6,772 nt of DNA from Nitrosopumilales archaeon UBA218 (GCA_002499525.1 DAMC01000044.1:3736-10507); one strand, 5' to 3'; positions 1 through 5,466 are shown, numbered from the stretch's first letter. Made by a program: numbers and translations. Notes: generated from the sequence alone by a model not told the origin.

Positions 1-2
1 CT

Positions 3-1421
3 GATCTGCAGATATCACTCTCAAAGCTAAAGGGACATGTAGTGGTCTTGGACTTTTGGACATATTGCTGCATCAACTGCATGCATACTTTGCCCACTTT
101 GGCAAGACTGGAAAAACAATATTCTGAAAAACCGGTGGTATTTGTTGGCGTTCATTCTGGCAAGTTTTTCACAGAACAAGAGCCAAAAAACATCCAATCT
201 GCAATTTCAAGATATGAGATAGAGCATCCAGTGGTGGTGGATCAAAAAATGCAGATTTGGCAAAGCTATGGGGTGCAAGCATGGCCTACAATCATAATTT
301 TGGATCCTAGCGGAAATGTAATCTATCACCAGTCAGGTGAGGCGCGTTATGAAGAGATTTCCGATACCATAGATGTGTTATTGGAAACAAATCAAAGAAA
401 AGGAACGCTTGCAAAAGAGCACTTTAAAATTCACAAAAAAACCACATCTTCACAAAACTCTATCTCTTTTCCAGGTAAGATTTCAATATCCAAATCAGGC
501 AAAATAGCACTAAGTGATTCTAATCACAATAGAATTCTGGTTTTAGATTCCTCAGGAAATATTTTGCATAAAATTGGTAGTGGTGCTGCAGGACTTGCAG
601 ATGGGTCATTTGTCTCGGCAAAATTTTTCAGACCTCAAGGAATAGTCTGGGATGAAGAAGTTTTGTTTGTTGCAGACACTGAAAATCACGCCCTGCGCAA
701 AATTGATTTTTCAGAACTTAATGTTGTGACTTTGGCAGGAAATGGAAGGCAAGGACCATGGAGATCATACGGTGGCAAAGGAATTGAAACTGAACTCTGC
801 TCTCCTTGGGACATTGCAATCAAAAATGGGCTGGTCTATATTGCAATGGCGGGAAATCACCAAATCTGGACTTATGATGTACAATCGGAAATGGTTTTGC
901 CTTTTGCAGGAACTGGACAAGAAAACATCATTGACGGACCTGCAAAATCTGCTCAGTTGGCTCAACCTAGTGGATTGTATCTTTATGGAGACCATCTGTA
1001 TTTTGTAGATAGTGAGGTATCTGCAGTACGAAGAATTGATCTAACCAACAACCAAGTTCAAACTATTGTGGGAAGAGGATTGTTTGAATTTGGACATGAG
1101 GACGGGCATGTAGATGACTCATTGTTTCAACATCCTCTTGGGCTGTGTGTCACTAAAGACTCGATATTTGTGGCAGATACTTACAATTCCTCAATACGAG
1201 TAATTGATCTTCAATCTATGCAGGTTTACACACTGATTGGCAAAACCCTGACGGGAACAGTATGCCTTCCGCAAACCACTTCATGTGATATTTTGGGTCT
1301 CTATGAGCCAAGCGATGTAAAGATACATGACGGCAAGCTCTACATTGCAGATACTAATAACCACTTGATCAGGGTTTTTGATCTGCAATCAAACGTATTG
1401 GAAACTATGGAAATTAACTAG
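3..1421 (+). CDS. Thioredoxin-like/NHL beta-propeller fusion protein, NHLRC2 type (5' partial)
   Basis: The frame is open from base 3 and the true start lies outside the window. The GTG at 42 is probably not the start, because the codons before it (DLQISLSKLKGHV) match the segment that normally precedes the first thioredoxin strand. Numbering from that GTG, an N-terminal TlpA/thioredoxin-like domain covers about residues 1-115, with WTYCCINC giving the CxxC pair C10/C13 and a cis-proline at P82 (AWPT). About residues 143-450 hold roughly six NHL-type blades, recognisable by repeated ADT/SDS-N-H/N-x-(L/I)R-(K/V)IDL segments such as VADTENHALRKID and IADTNNHLIRVFDL. This is the layout of NHLRC2-like proteins. 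The animal protein has a further C-terminal beta domain, whereas this one stops right after the last blade. Thiol-disulfide activity is inferred from the motif and the substrate is unknown. No signal peptide can be judged because the N-terminus is missing. Confidence 0.9.
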   Translation, partial: DLQISLSKLKGHVVVLDFWTYCCINCMHTLPTLARLEKQYSEKPVVFVGVHSGKFFTEQEPKNIQSAISRYEIEHPVVVDQKMQIWQSYGVQAWPTIIILDPSGNVIYHQSGEARYEEISDTIDVLLETNQRKGTLAKEHFKIHKKTTSSQNSISFPGKISISKSGKIALSDSNHNRILVLDSSGNILHKIGSGAAGLADGSFVSAKFFRPQGIVWDEEVLFVADTENHALRKIDFSELNVVTLAGNGRQGPWRSYGGKGIETELCSPWDIAIKNGLVYIAMAGNHQIWTYDVQSEMVLPFAGTGQENIIDGPAKSAQLAQPSGLYLYGDHLYFVDSEVSAVRRIDLTNNQVQTIVGRGLFEFGHEDGHVDDSLFQHPLGLCVTKDSIFVADTYNSSIRVIDLQSMQVYTLIGKTLTGTVCLPQTTSCDILGLYEPSDVKIHDGKLYIADTNNHLIRVFDLQSNVLETMEIN

Positions 1422-1435
1422 TATTATTAAAAATT

Positions 1436-1666
1436 TTAACTCTGAATCTTTGAGTGCATTTTTGATCTGACATACAAAGCACTACCTATAGCACACAACG
1501 CTATTCCCACATATGCAATATAGAGACCATAGTTTATCCAATCTTTATTATGATACATAAAAGATGACTCTGGACCCAAGTTACCTCTTCCTTGGAATTG
1601 AAAAATCATTCCAAAAACAATCACAATTATCCCTACTCCAATCACAATGCTTGATACTTTCAACAC
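1436..1666 (-). CDS. Small two-helix membrane protein of unknown function
   Basis: A 76-residue protein with two hydrophobic segments, about residues 5-25 and 46-67. They are separated by a polar loop containing GRGNLGPESSFMYHNKDWINYG, and a short basic tail (RSKMHSKIQS) follows. I recognise no named family and propose no function. It is convergent with the thioredoxin/NHL gene, with 14 bases between the two stops. The start is uncertain: GTG at 1666 is chosen, TTG at 1663 is just inside, and the frame runs open upstream to a stop at 1709-1711 without an ATG. An AT-rich element at 1718-1729, shared with the divergent gene at 1749, could drive it with a leader of about 30 bases. The length, paired helices and clean stop support a real gene. 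Confidence 0.72.
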   Translation of the reverse strand: MLKVSSIVIGVGIIVIVFGMIFQFQGRGNLGPESSFMYHNKDWINYGLYIAYVGIALCAIGSALYVRSKMHSKIQS

Positions 1667-1717
1667 TGATTTGCTTATTTTCGGACTAAAAGATTTTTGC
1701 CTGATAATCTAAAACCA

Positions 1718-1728
1718 GTTTTTATAAT
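1718..1728 (+). promoter_or_regulatory. TATA-like box upstream of the Met/His-rich protein gene, possibly used in both directions
   Basis: TTTATAAT at 1721-1728 lies 21-28 bases before the ATG at 1749, which predicts a transcript starting at or next to the start codon. The element is nearly symmetric and reads ATTATAAA on the minus strand, so it could also serve the divergent gene starting at 1666. Placement fits archaeal TBP/TFB promoters, but this is inference from sequence only. Confidence 0.5.
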
Positions 1729-1748
1729 GTTGGGTAATATTTGAAATA

Positions 1749-2249
1749 ATGAAATCGGAAATCCTCTTTTCCATAATTTTAGTCGCATCTCTGGTTTTAG
1801 TACAAACTAGTTTGCCTGATACGGGAGCTGTAAAATCTACCGGCTCAAAAACCCAGCAATATGGCGCCAACGCAGATGTAAAAGTCTGTGGTACGTATTT
1901 TTGCACTACGCAATCCTCACAAACAAAGTTTGAGACTAACAAACCCACCCAAGATGATCTAAATGCAGTCTTTAATCGAATGGACAAAGTTCACAAACAA
2001 CACCAACAAAAAATCCTAGAACAATGGAGATTGATGAGCAATACCGATAGAATTCGATTCCTTGAAGTAATGAATAGAATGCTATCTAATATGGAGTCTA
2101 TGGAGATGGGCTCACACATCAAACAAATGATGAACTACTCTGAAATGGGCACTGGGCATATGATGTTGCCGGGGCATTCTTGGTCAATGCATCATAACGG
2201 CACTCATAATTCGGGTAACTATTCTATGGGAAAACACTTTCACCGCTAG
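1749..2249 (+). CDS. Secreted protein with Met/His-rich C-terminus, putative metal (copper) binder
   Basis: A 166-residue protein. Residues 1-20 form a typical export signal: a Lys near the start, then a hydrophobic stretch (ILFSIILVASLVLV). The predicted mature part has a CGTYFC pair (C47, C52), a predicted amphipathic helical region around residues 67-115, and a tail unusually rich in possible metal ligands. From residue 108 to the end there are 12 methionines and 8 histidines, including MMNYSEM, GHMML and SMHHNGTHN. Such Met/His tails are known in copper-handling proteins. Copper binding here is inferred, made plausible by the copper-rich periplasm-like space of ammonia-oxidising archaea. 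The predicted start is leaderless with a TATA-like box 21-28 bases upstream. I recognise no named family; the coding call is solid and the role is not. Confidence 0.82.
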   Translation: MKSEILFSIILVASLVLVQTSLPDTGAVKSTGSKTQQYGANADVKVCGTYFCTTQSSQTKFETNKPTQDDLNAVFNRMDKVHKQHQQKILEQWRLMSNTDRIRFLEVMNRMLSNMESMEMGSHIKQMMNYSEMGTGHMMLPGHSWSMHHNGTHNSGNYSMGKHFHR

Positions 2250-2261
2250 GACACAAACTAC

Positions 2262-2277
2262 TCTTTTTTCCTTATTT
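2262..2277 (+). terminator. T-rich tract after the Met/His-rich protein gene, possible archaeal terminator
   Basis: A run of six T at 2264-2269 followed by CCTTATTTT lies 13-29 bases after the stop codon. Oligo-T tracts on the coding strand are the usual intrinsic termination signal in archaea and no hairpin is needed. The call rests on composition and position only. Confidence 0.35.
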
Positions 2278-2281
2278 TGAG

Positions 2282-2309
2282 ATCAAAGAATTTGATAATT
2301 TGACCAAAT
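2282..2309. promoter_or_regulatory. Two adjacent short dyads between the T-rich tract and the next promoter
   Basis: ATCAAA-GAA-TTTGAT at 2282-2296 is a perfect 6-base inverted repeat. One base later, ATTTG-AC-CAAAT at 2298-2309 is a perfect 5-base inverted repeat. Both lie about 20-50 bases upstream of the TATA-like element of the membrane protein gene at 2355. They could be regulator-binding sites or chance in AT-rich DNA. Confidence 0.25.
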
Positions 2310-2326
2310 GATTTTTCTTCATTTTC

Positions 2327-2335
2327 TTTAATTAT
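2327..2335 (+). promoter_or_regulatory. TATA-like box of the six-helix membrane protein gene
   Basis: TTTAATTAT at 2327-2335 lies 20-28 bases before the ATG at 2355, the spacing expected for a leaderless archaeal transcript. The surrounding DNA is T-rich, so the exact box is uncertain. Confidence 0.4.
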
Positions 2336-2354
2336 TTTCTTTAAAATCTCATCA

Positions 2355-3044
2355 ATGTACGAATGGGGCGAAGACGCACAGGAGCAGCGTCGCTTTTCAT
2401 TAGGCAATCTGATAATCTTTGTATCAGCTGCCCTGATTGCAATATTGCTATTTTTGGTGTTTGCACCGCAAATTCACCAATTGACAGAAACGGTTCCATA
2501 CATTACTGAGTTGATGTATTTTCCCACGATATTTGTCGGGTTTTTGTTCGGTCTAAAAATCACCGAACGCGGAATCAGTCCTGCAGAGACTCGCAGTCCG
2601 ATTAAACGGGGAATTATCAAAATTTTGTTATTCTTTTTCATAATTGGTGGTCTTTTTAGCTCTGTAAGCTTTGCACTTCATGGCGGAATTCATCTGCCGG
2701 CAAAATCTGTCCTTGAAATGGGACTAGCTGAGTGGATTCAGCAGTTCAGCACGCAAAACTCTGGCCTGACTTTTCTGATTGTCAGTAGCATTACACTGAT
2801 GGCAGTGGCAACTAGAAGAATTATCGGACTAAAAGGAATTGTAAATAGCATCTCTACATTTGTTGGAACTTTCATCTTTTTCTCAATGGTATCTCTTAGT
2901 CTTTCACACACTCAGGCTTCTGCATCCCAGGTGTATCTGTATACTTTCTATCATGCAGGTGTGATTGGCGGTGCCTTGTACAAAATGAACAAACTTACAT
3001 CAAATCTTAACATGTGGGAAGATTTTGCAAATGGCTATAGGTAA
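2355..3044 (+). CDS. Six-helix integral membrane protein of unknown function
   Basis: A 229-residue protein with an N-terminal polar, acidic and Arg-containing stretch (residues 1-16) followed by about six hydrophobic segments near residues 17-37, 51-68, 86-108, 138-153, 163-184 and 192-209. Histidines lie at or near membrane segments: LHGGIH (H109, H113), SLSHTQ (H185) and FYHAG (H200). Basic loops occur at residues 68-90 and 153-160. It does not match a transporter or enzyme family I can name; CbtA-like cobalt transport was considered without clear motif support. The start at 2355 fits a leaderless transcript from the box at 2327-2335, and no earlier in-frame ATG is favoured. The gene is convergent with the single-pass membrane protein at 3047, with 2 bases between the stops. 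Confidence 0.85.
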   Translation: MYEWGEDAQEQRRFSLGNLIIFVSAALIAILLFLVFAPQIHQLTETVPYITELMYFPTIFVGFLFGLKITERGISPAETRSPIKRGIIKILLFFFIIGGLFSSVSFALHGGIHLPAKSVLEMGLAEWIQQFSTQNSGLTFLIVSSITLMAVATRRIIGLKGIVNSISTFVGTFIFFSMVSLSLSHTQASASQVYLYTFYHAGVIGGALYKMNKLTSNLNMWEDFANGYR

Positions 3045-3046
3045 AA

Positions 3047-3307
3047 CTATGGTTTGTTTACAGGCATTGAATCGCTGTTTTTGATTTCTGGATTGTTAAT
3101 TTGAGAGGCCTGCTCCTGTTTTTGTTTCATCTCCTCTAGGAATTGTTTGTATTCGAATTGTTTTTCCTTGCTGACTCTGTCGGAATATAACACATCATCA
3201 CCAATTGCCAGATATAACAATGCGATTACCACGAGAGATGCAGATACTAAAATCATACAATATCCGACTGTTCGGTAATTGTGAGGATTTTTTTCCGTGG
3301 TTTCCAT
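3047..3307 (-). CDS. Small single-pass membrane protein with a charged, possibly coiled-coil tail
   Basis: An 86-residue protein with a short polar N-terminus, one hydrophobic helix at about residues 14-36 (VGYCMILVSASLVVIALLYLAI), then an acidic and basic helical stretch at about 42-70 rich in E, K and Q (KEKQFEYKQFLEEMKQKQEQ), ending in a flexible Asn/Pro-rich tail. The helical stretch suggests a short coiled coil or protein contact. I recognise no family. The ATG at 3305-3307 is the first in frame, with an AT-rich element 24-30 bases upstream. The gene ends 2 bases from the stop of the six-helix membrane protein on the other strand, so the two cannot share a transcript. Confidence 0.75.
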   Translation of the reverse strand: METTEKNPHNYRTVGYCMILVSASLVVIALLYLAIGDDVLYSDRVSKEKQFEYKQFLEEMKQKQEQASQINNPEIKNSDSMPVNKP

Positions 3308-3330
3308 CTATAACGCCTTGATTTTTTGAT

Positions 3331-3346
3331 GATATATCCCTTTAAA
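3331..3346 (-). promoter_or_regulatory. TATA-like region for the single-pass membrane protein gene
   Basis: Read on the minus strand, TTTAAAGGGATATATC covers 3346-3331. The ATATATC part lies 24-30 bases before the ATG at 3307 and fits a leaderless start. The TTTAAA part would instead give a leader of about 10 bases. The choice between them cannot be made from sequence alone. Confidence 0.35.
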
Positions 3347-3379
3347 TTAGTTTTTTTGGGGATTTGGATCTATCTACGC

Positions 3380-3398
3380 TTTATCTCTTGCAGATAAA
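3380..3398. promoter_or_regulatory. Perfect 7-base inverted repeat in the divergent intergenic region
   Basis: TTTATCT (3380-3386), five spacer bases and AGATAAA (3392-3398) form a perfect dyad within the 126-base gap between the divergent genes at 3307 and 3434. Each arm also resembles a TATA element, so the site could be a promoter, an operator overlapping one, or both. An 8-base palindrome TATCGATA follows at 3414-3421. No regulator can be named. Confidence 0.35.
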
Positions 3399-3433
3399 CA
3401 CGTTCACTATGATTATCGATAGCATGTCCAATA

Positions 3434-3817
3434 ATGGTGGTTTTGCAAAAAAGAAAAAAACCATGCACAATGAGTAATGCTATGACACTACAGATCCTCA
3501 ACTACGAATTTTTGGGCCCGATCAATCTGTCTGAATGGGGACCTCCAATGGAGGAAGTACTTTATCTGATTTTATCAAAAACCTCTGAAACTTTTTCAAT
3601 TATCTATGCAGGGCAATCGGGCAAAACCGATGATGGGCAGTTTTTCACAAAACATGAAAGGTTTCAGTGTTGGTCACAATTATCTGGACAAAAAAATCTT
3701 CATCTGGCAATATATCCAATGTGGGGTTCAACAGAACAACAAAGACTAAACATTTTAAAAAAAATCATCCAAAAATACACTCCAAAATGCAACGAGTCTG
3801 AGCCAAATGTCCTCTGA
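3434..3817 (+). CDS. Small protein resembling a degenerate GIY-YIG nuclease domain
   Basis: A 127-residue frame. Residues 17-120 carry a pattern like small GIY-YIG-type proteins: a strand with VLYLILS (42-48), a second strand with IIYAGQSG (56-63), then KHERFQCW (73-80), NLHLAIYPM (88-96), and a helix STEQQRLNILKKIIQKY (99-115) with a possible acidic position at E101, closing with TPKCN (116-120). The canonical GIY and YIG triplets are altered, so nuclease activity is doubtful and the fold assignment is inferred. The first ATG is at 3434, but the N-terminal Lys/Arg-rich stretch is atypical. ATG at 3470 (MSNAMTLQ) or 3482 may be the true start. The last 11 bases overlap the zinc-ribbon gene that follows, suggesting coupled translation. 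Confidence 0.72.
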   Translation: MVVLQKRKKPCTMSNAMTLQILNYEFLGPINLSEWGPPMEEVLYLILSKTSETFSIIYAGQSGKTDDGQFFTKHERFQCWSQLSGQKNLHLAIYPMWGSTEQQRLNILKKIIQKYTPKCNESEPNVL

Positions 3818-3938
3818 TTCCAAGACTCCAATGAAATGTCCATGCTGTGGAAGCATCATGGAAAAAATTCAAGACTTGGAATCAAGTGTACTGATGAAGT
3901 GCAAAGAATGTGGTTTGTCTGATACTGTTCTAAAGTGA
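3807..3938 (+). CDS. 43-residue zinc-ribbon protein
   Basis: ATG at 3807 to TGA at 3936-3938 encodes 43 residues. Two Cys pairs with knuckle spacing, MKCPCCGS (C11/C14, with an extra C13) and MKCKECGL (C32/C35), are 17 residues apart, the layout of a minimal zinc ribbon. The rest is a short polar N-terminus and a short C-terminal tail. Zinc binding is strongly suggested by the cysteines; the partner is unknown, and such mini-ribbons often bind nucleic acid or protein. The start codon lies inside the preceding gene (11-base overlap, 3807-3817), so it probably shares that transcript. Its last 9 bases (3930-3938) overlap the end of the convergent gene on the other strand. Confidence 0.75.
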   Translation: MSSDSKTPMKCPCCGSIMEKIQDLESSVLMKCKECGLSDTVLK

Positions 3939-4166
3939 GTTGACCTTGGTCTTTACCTCAAAAATCTCCAGTGTCAATAGATCTAGTGCCTTCTTTAGAT
4001 GATCAAACTCTGATACAGAATGAATCTGATTGTTGACTAGAGCGCGTAAAACCTTGACTGTGCCCTTTTGGAATTCATCACCAGCTATAATTTCTAGCGC
4101 ATTTATCTTTGAGAGCATGATTTCTAGATCATTTTTCATTTGATCAGATGACTGGTGATTACCCAT
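3930..4166 (-). CDS. Small, probably all-helical protein of unknown function
   Basis: A 78-residue soluble protein with no cysteines and no membrane segment. Residues 10-25 and 50-76 show heptad-like hydrophobic spacing (MKNDLEIMLSKINALEII; FDHLKKALDLLTLEIFEVK), so a helical bundle or dimer is likely. No family is recognised. The ATG at 4166 has the minus-strand element TTAATATTTA 22-31 bases upstream, supporting a leaderless transcript; M10 is a less likely start. It lies 31 bases downstream of the Cys-rich gene on the same strand but appears to have its own promoter. Confidence 0.7.
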   Translation of the reverse strand: MGNHQSSDQMKNDLEIMLSKINALEIIAGDEFQKGTVKVLRALVNNQIHSVSEFDHLKKALDLLTLEIFEVKTKVNSL

Positions 4167-4187
4167 TTGGTTTTGATAACTATGTTC

Positions 4188-4197
4188 TAAATATTAA
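4188..4197 (-). promoter_or_regulatory. TATA-like box of the small helical protein gene
   Basis: Read on the minus strand, TTAATATTTA lies 22-31 bases before the ATG at 4166, in the short gap after the Cys-rich gene. The position fits a leaderless archaeal promoter and suggests the gene is transcribed at least partly on its own. Confidence 0.4.
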
Positions 4198-4347
4198 TCA
4201 CATGAGTTCTTCATCGAGTTTCTCTATGGATTCGACGAATTGCCTACAACTGCATCCGGGTATGGCGCATTTGCCCAATTTGAGAAAAGATGAATTTTTT
4301 GACTCTTCATGAATCTGTCTTATGTGATGACATCGTTTGCAATTCAT
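4198..4347 (-). CDS. 49-residue Cys-rich putative zinc-binding protein
   Basis: Read on the minus strand, ATG at 4345-4347 to TGA at 4198-4200 encodes 49 residues. The N-terminus has NCKRCHH (C3, C6, with H7 and H8), and the middle has GKCAIPGCSCRQF (C27, C32, C34), giving five cysteines and nearby histidines suited to one zinc site. The C-terminus is a short acidic helix (VESIEKLDEEL). I know no characterised homologue, and the zinc-site reading is inferred from Cys spacing. It starts 24 bases after the stop of the alcohol dehydrogenase gene on the same strand. A TATA-like element 20-29 bases before its ATG (4367-4376) suggests its own leaderless start. Gene status is supported by the motif density and a well-placed promoter. 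Confidence 0.7.
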   Translation of the reverse strand: MNCKRCHHIRQIHEESKNSSFLKLGKCAIPGCSCRQFVESIEKLDEELM

Positions 4348-4366
4348 AAAATAATTCTAATTCTGG

Positions 4367-4376
4367 TTAATTTAAG
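4367..4376 (-). promoter_or_regulatory. TATA-like box of the Cys-rich gene, overlapping the dehydrogenase stop codon
   Basis: Read on the minus strand, CTTAAATTAA covers 4376-4367 and lies 20-29 bases before the ATG at 4347. It includes the TAA stop of the upstream dehydrogenase gene (4372-4374), so the end of one gene and the promoter of the next use the same bases. Confidence 0.4.
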
Positions 4377-5394
4377 GTGTAAGAACTGCACGAGCTTCGA
4401 TTCTAGAGAATTTTAAATCCTCGAGAATTTGATTTGCCTGCTCCAGAGGAAAAGTTTTGTGGATAATTTTAAAATCATTTTGCTCTGCAATTCTGACAAC
4501 GTCTACCATGTCAGTTCTAGAGCCAATTAGGGTTCCTCGCAAAGTTTTCTCCGTAAATATGTCAAAATTTGGAATGTTTGCTAAAACTCCCAGTACGATG
4601 GTGCCTCCTTTTTTAACAGAATTGATTGCCAGGTCAACGATCTTTTCTGACGGGGCAAAGACAATGGCTGAATCAAGCAGACCTTCCTCCTTTTTGAGCT
4701 TGAATAGAAACTCTTCCTGCTCGGAGAATTGTAAGGTGTTATCCGCTCCGACTTTTTTTGCTACATCCAGATGAATCTTGTTTCGTGCAACTCCGATCAC
4801 TCTCATGCCTTCTAGTTTTGCAAATTCTACGCTGAGATGTCCTACTCCGCCTACTCCGAAAATTCCAACTGATTTGCCCTTTGCCGGTTCTGCTGCCTTG
4901 ACTGCCTTGTATGCAGTTATTCCTGCACAAAAAAGCGGCGCAGCATAATCCGATTTCATTGAATCTGGAATTGGAGTTGCAAAATCTTCAGTAATTGTGA
5001 TGTATTCCGCGTATCCGCCAAGCATAGTCTCGCCAGTGATCTCTGCTTGATCACACAGGTGCTCCTTTCCAACATTGCAATATTGGCATGACATGCAAGA
5101 GCCATGCAGTGGAGATATGCCGATTCTCTGACCCACTTTGAGTTTTTTTGTATTGGGACCTGTTTTGACTATGGTTCCAGTTATTTCGTGGCCAGGAACT
5201 GTTGGTAGGGCAGGAGGTATTCCGTATTTCTTCCAATCTCCCTCTATTCCGTGAAGCTGGGACCGACAAACCCCACAAGCATCAATTTTGATTAGCAAGT
5301 CGTTTGATTTTTTGATTTGTGGTACTTCGATGTCTCTTAGTTTGAGCGGTTTGCTCTCGATTGGACCTAGCTTTTCAAGTACCATTGCGCGCAT
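4372..5394 (-). CDS. Zinc-dependent alcohol dehydrogenase (MDR superfamily)
   Basis: A 340-residue cytosolic medium-chain dehydrogenase, the normal length for archaeal and bacterial zinc ADHs, which interconvert alcohols and aldehydes or ketones with NAD(P). Catalytic zinc ligands are visible as C43 (GVCRSQ), H69 with E70 (PGHE) and C156 (LFCAGIT). The structural zinc site is C100, C103, C106 and C114. The Rossmann motif is GVGGVG at 180-185. At the end of the second Rossmann strand (VIGVARNK, 199-206) the acidic residue typical of NAD-specific enzymes is replaced by Ala followed by Arg, which favours NADP(H); this is inference. The substrate cannot be assigned. ATG at 5394 is chosen because GGAG sits four bases upstream of it; ATG at 5385 is the alternative. 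It is followed on the same strand by the Cys-rich gene. Confidence 0.95.
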   Translation of the reverse strand: MRAMVLEKLGPIESKPLKLRDIEVPQIKKSNDLLIKIDACGVCRSQLHGIEGDWKKYGIPPALPTVPGHEITGTIVKTGPNTKKLKVGQRIGISPLHGSCMSCQYCNVGKEHLCDQAEITGETMLGGYAEYITITEDFATPIPDSMKSDYAAPLFCAGITAYKAVKAAEPAKGKSVGIFGVGGVGHLSVEFAKLEGMRVIGVARNKIHLDVAKKVGADNTLQFSEQEEFLFKLKKEEGLLDSAIVFAPSEKIVDLAINSVKKGGTIVLGVLANIPNFDIFTEKTLRGTLIGSRTDMVDVVRIAEQNDFKIIHKTFPLEQANQILEDLKFSRIEARAVLTP

Positions 5395-5397
5395 GAA

Positions 5398-5402
5398 TCT
5401 CC
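5398..5402 (-). promoter_or_regulatory. Shine-Dalgarno-like site of the alcohol dehydrogenase gene
   Basis: Read on the minus strand, TTGGAGATTC precedes the ATG, with GGAG four bases from it. Most other genes here lack such a site. It supports the start at 5394 over the one at 5385 and implies a short leader, consistent with the AT-rich stretch at 5429-5441 acting as the promoter. Confidence 0.45.
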
Positions 5403-5434
5403 AAGAATGGTGTCGGTATTTCTTGTTTTACATA

Positions 5435-5444
5435 AAAAATTAAA
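5435..5444 (+). promoter_or_regulatory. TATA-like box of the small charged protein gene
   Basis: AAAAATTAAA lies 23-32 bases before the ATG at 5467, which favours that ATG over the in-frame one at 5407. The same AT-rich stretch read on the minus strand may serve the divergent dehydrogenase gene. Confidence 0.4.
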
Positions 5445-5466
5445 CTCGGATTGCTTGAAACAACAC

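Noticed and set aside
742..1008. Open frames on both strands inside the thioredoxin/NHL gene (742-1008 plus and 765-995 minus)
   Set aside because: They lie wholly within the well-supported fusion gene, and their translations have no recognisable domain or promoter.
1709..1987. Minus-strand frame of 92 codons opposite the Met/His-rich gene
   Set aside because: It is antisense to a gene with a clear signal peptide and promoter, has no motif, and its end overlaps the promoter region at 1718-1728.
3308..3433. Possible RNA gene in the longest intergenic gap
   Set aside because: No tRNA-like cloverleaf, box C/D motifs or GC-rich hairpin was seen; only TATA-like elements and the dyad described above.
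3441..3475. Programmed -1 frameshifting at the A AAA AAG heptamer in the short frame starting at 3424
   Set aside because: The heptamer is in phase, but a -1 shift leads to a stop a few codons later; joining the downstream gene would need a +1 shift, so the classic -1 mechanism does not apply.
4457..5278. Alternative frames inside the alcohol dehydrogenase gene (4457-4774 plus, 4739-4930 minus, 5051-5278 minus)
   Set aside because: They are shadows of a full-length gene with all zinc ligands intact; their translations are low in complexity and lack domains.
5426..5437. Short inverted repeat TTTTA-CA-TAAAA in the divergent region
   Set aside because: The arms are only five A/T bases in AT-rich promoter DNA, so chance is a sufficient explanation.
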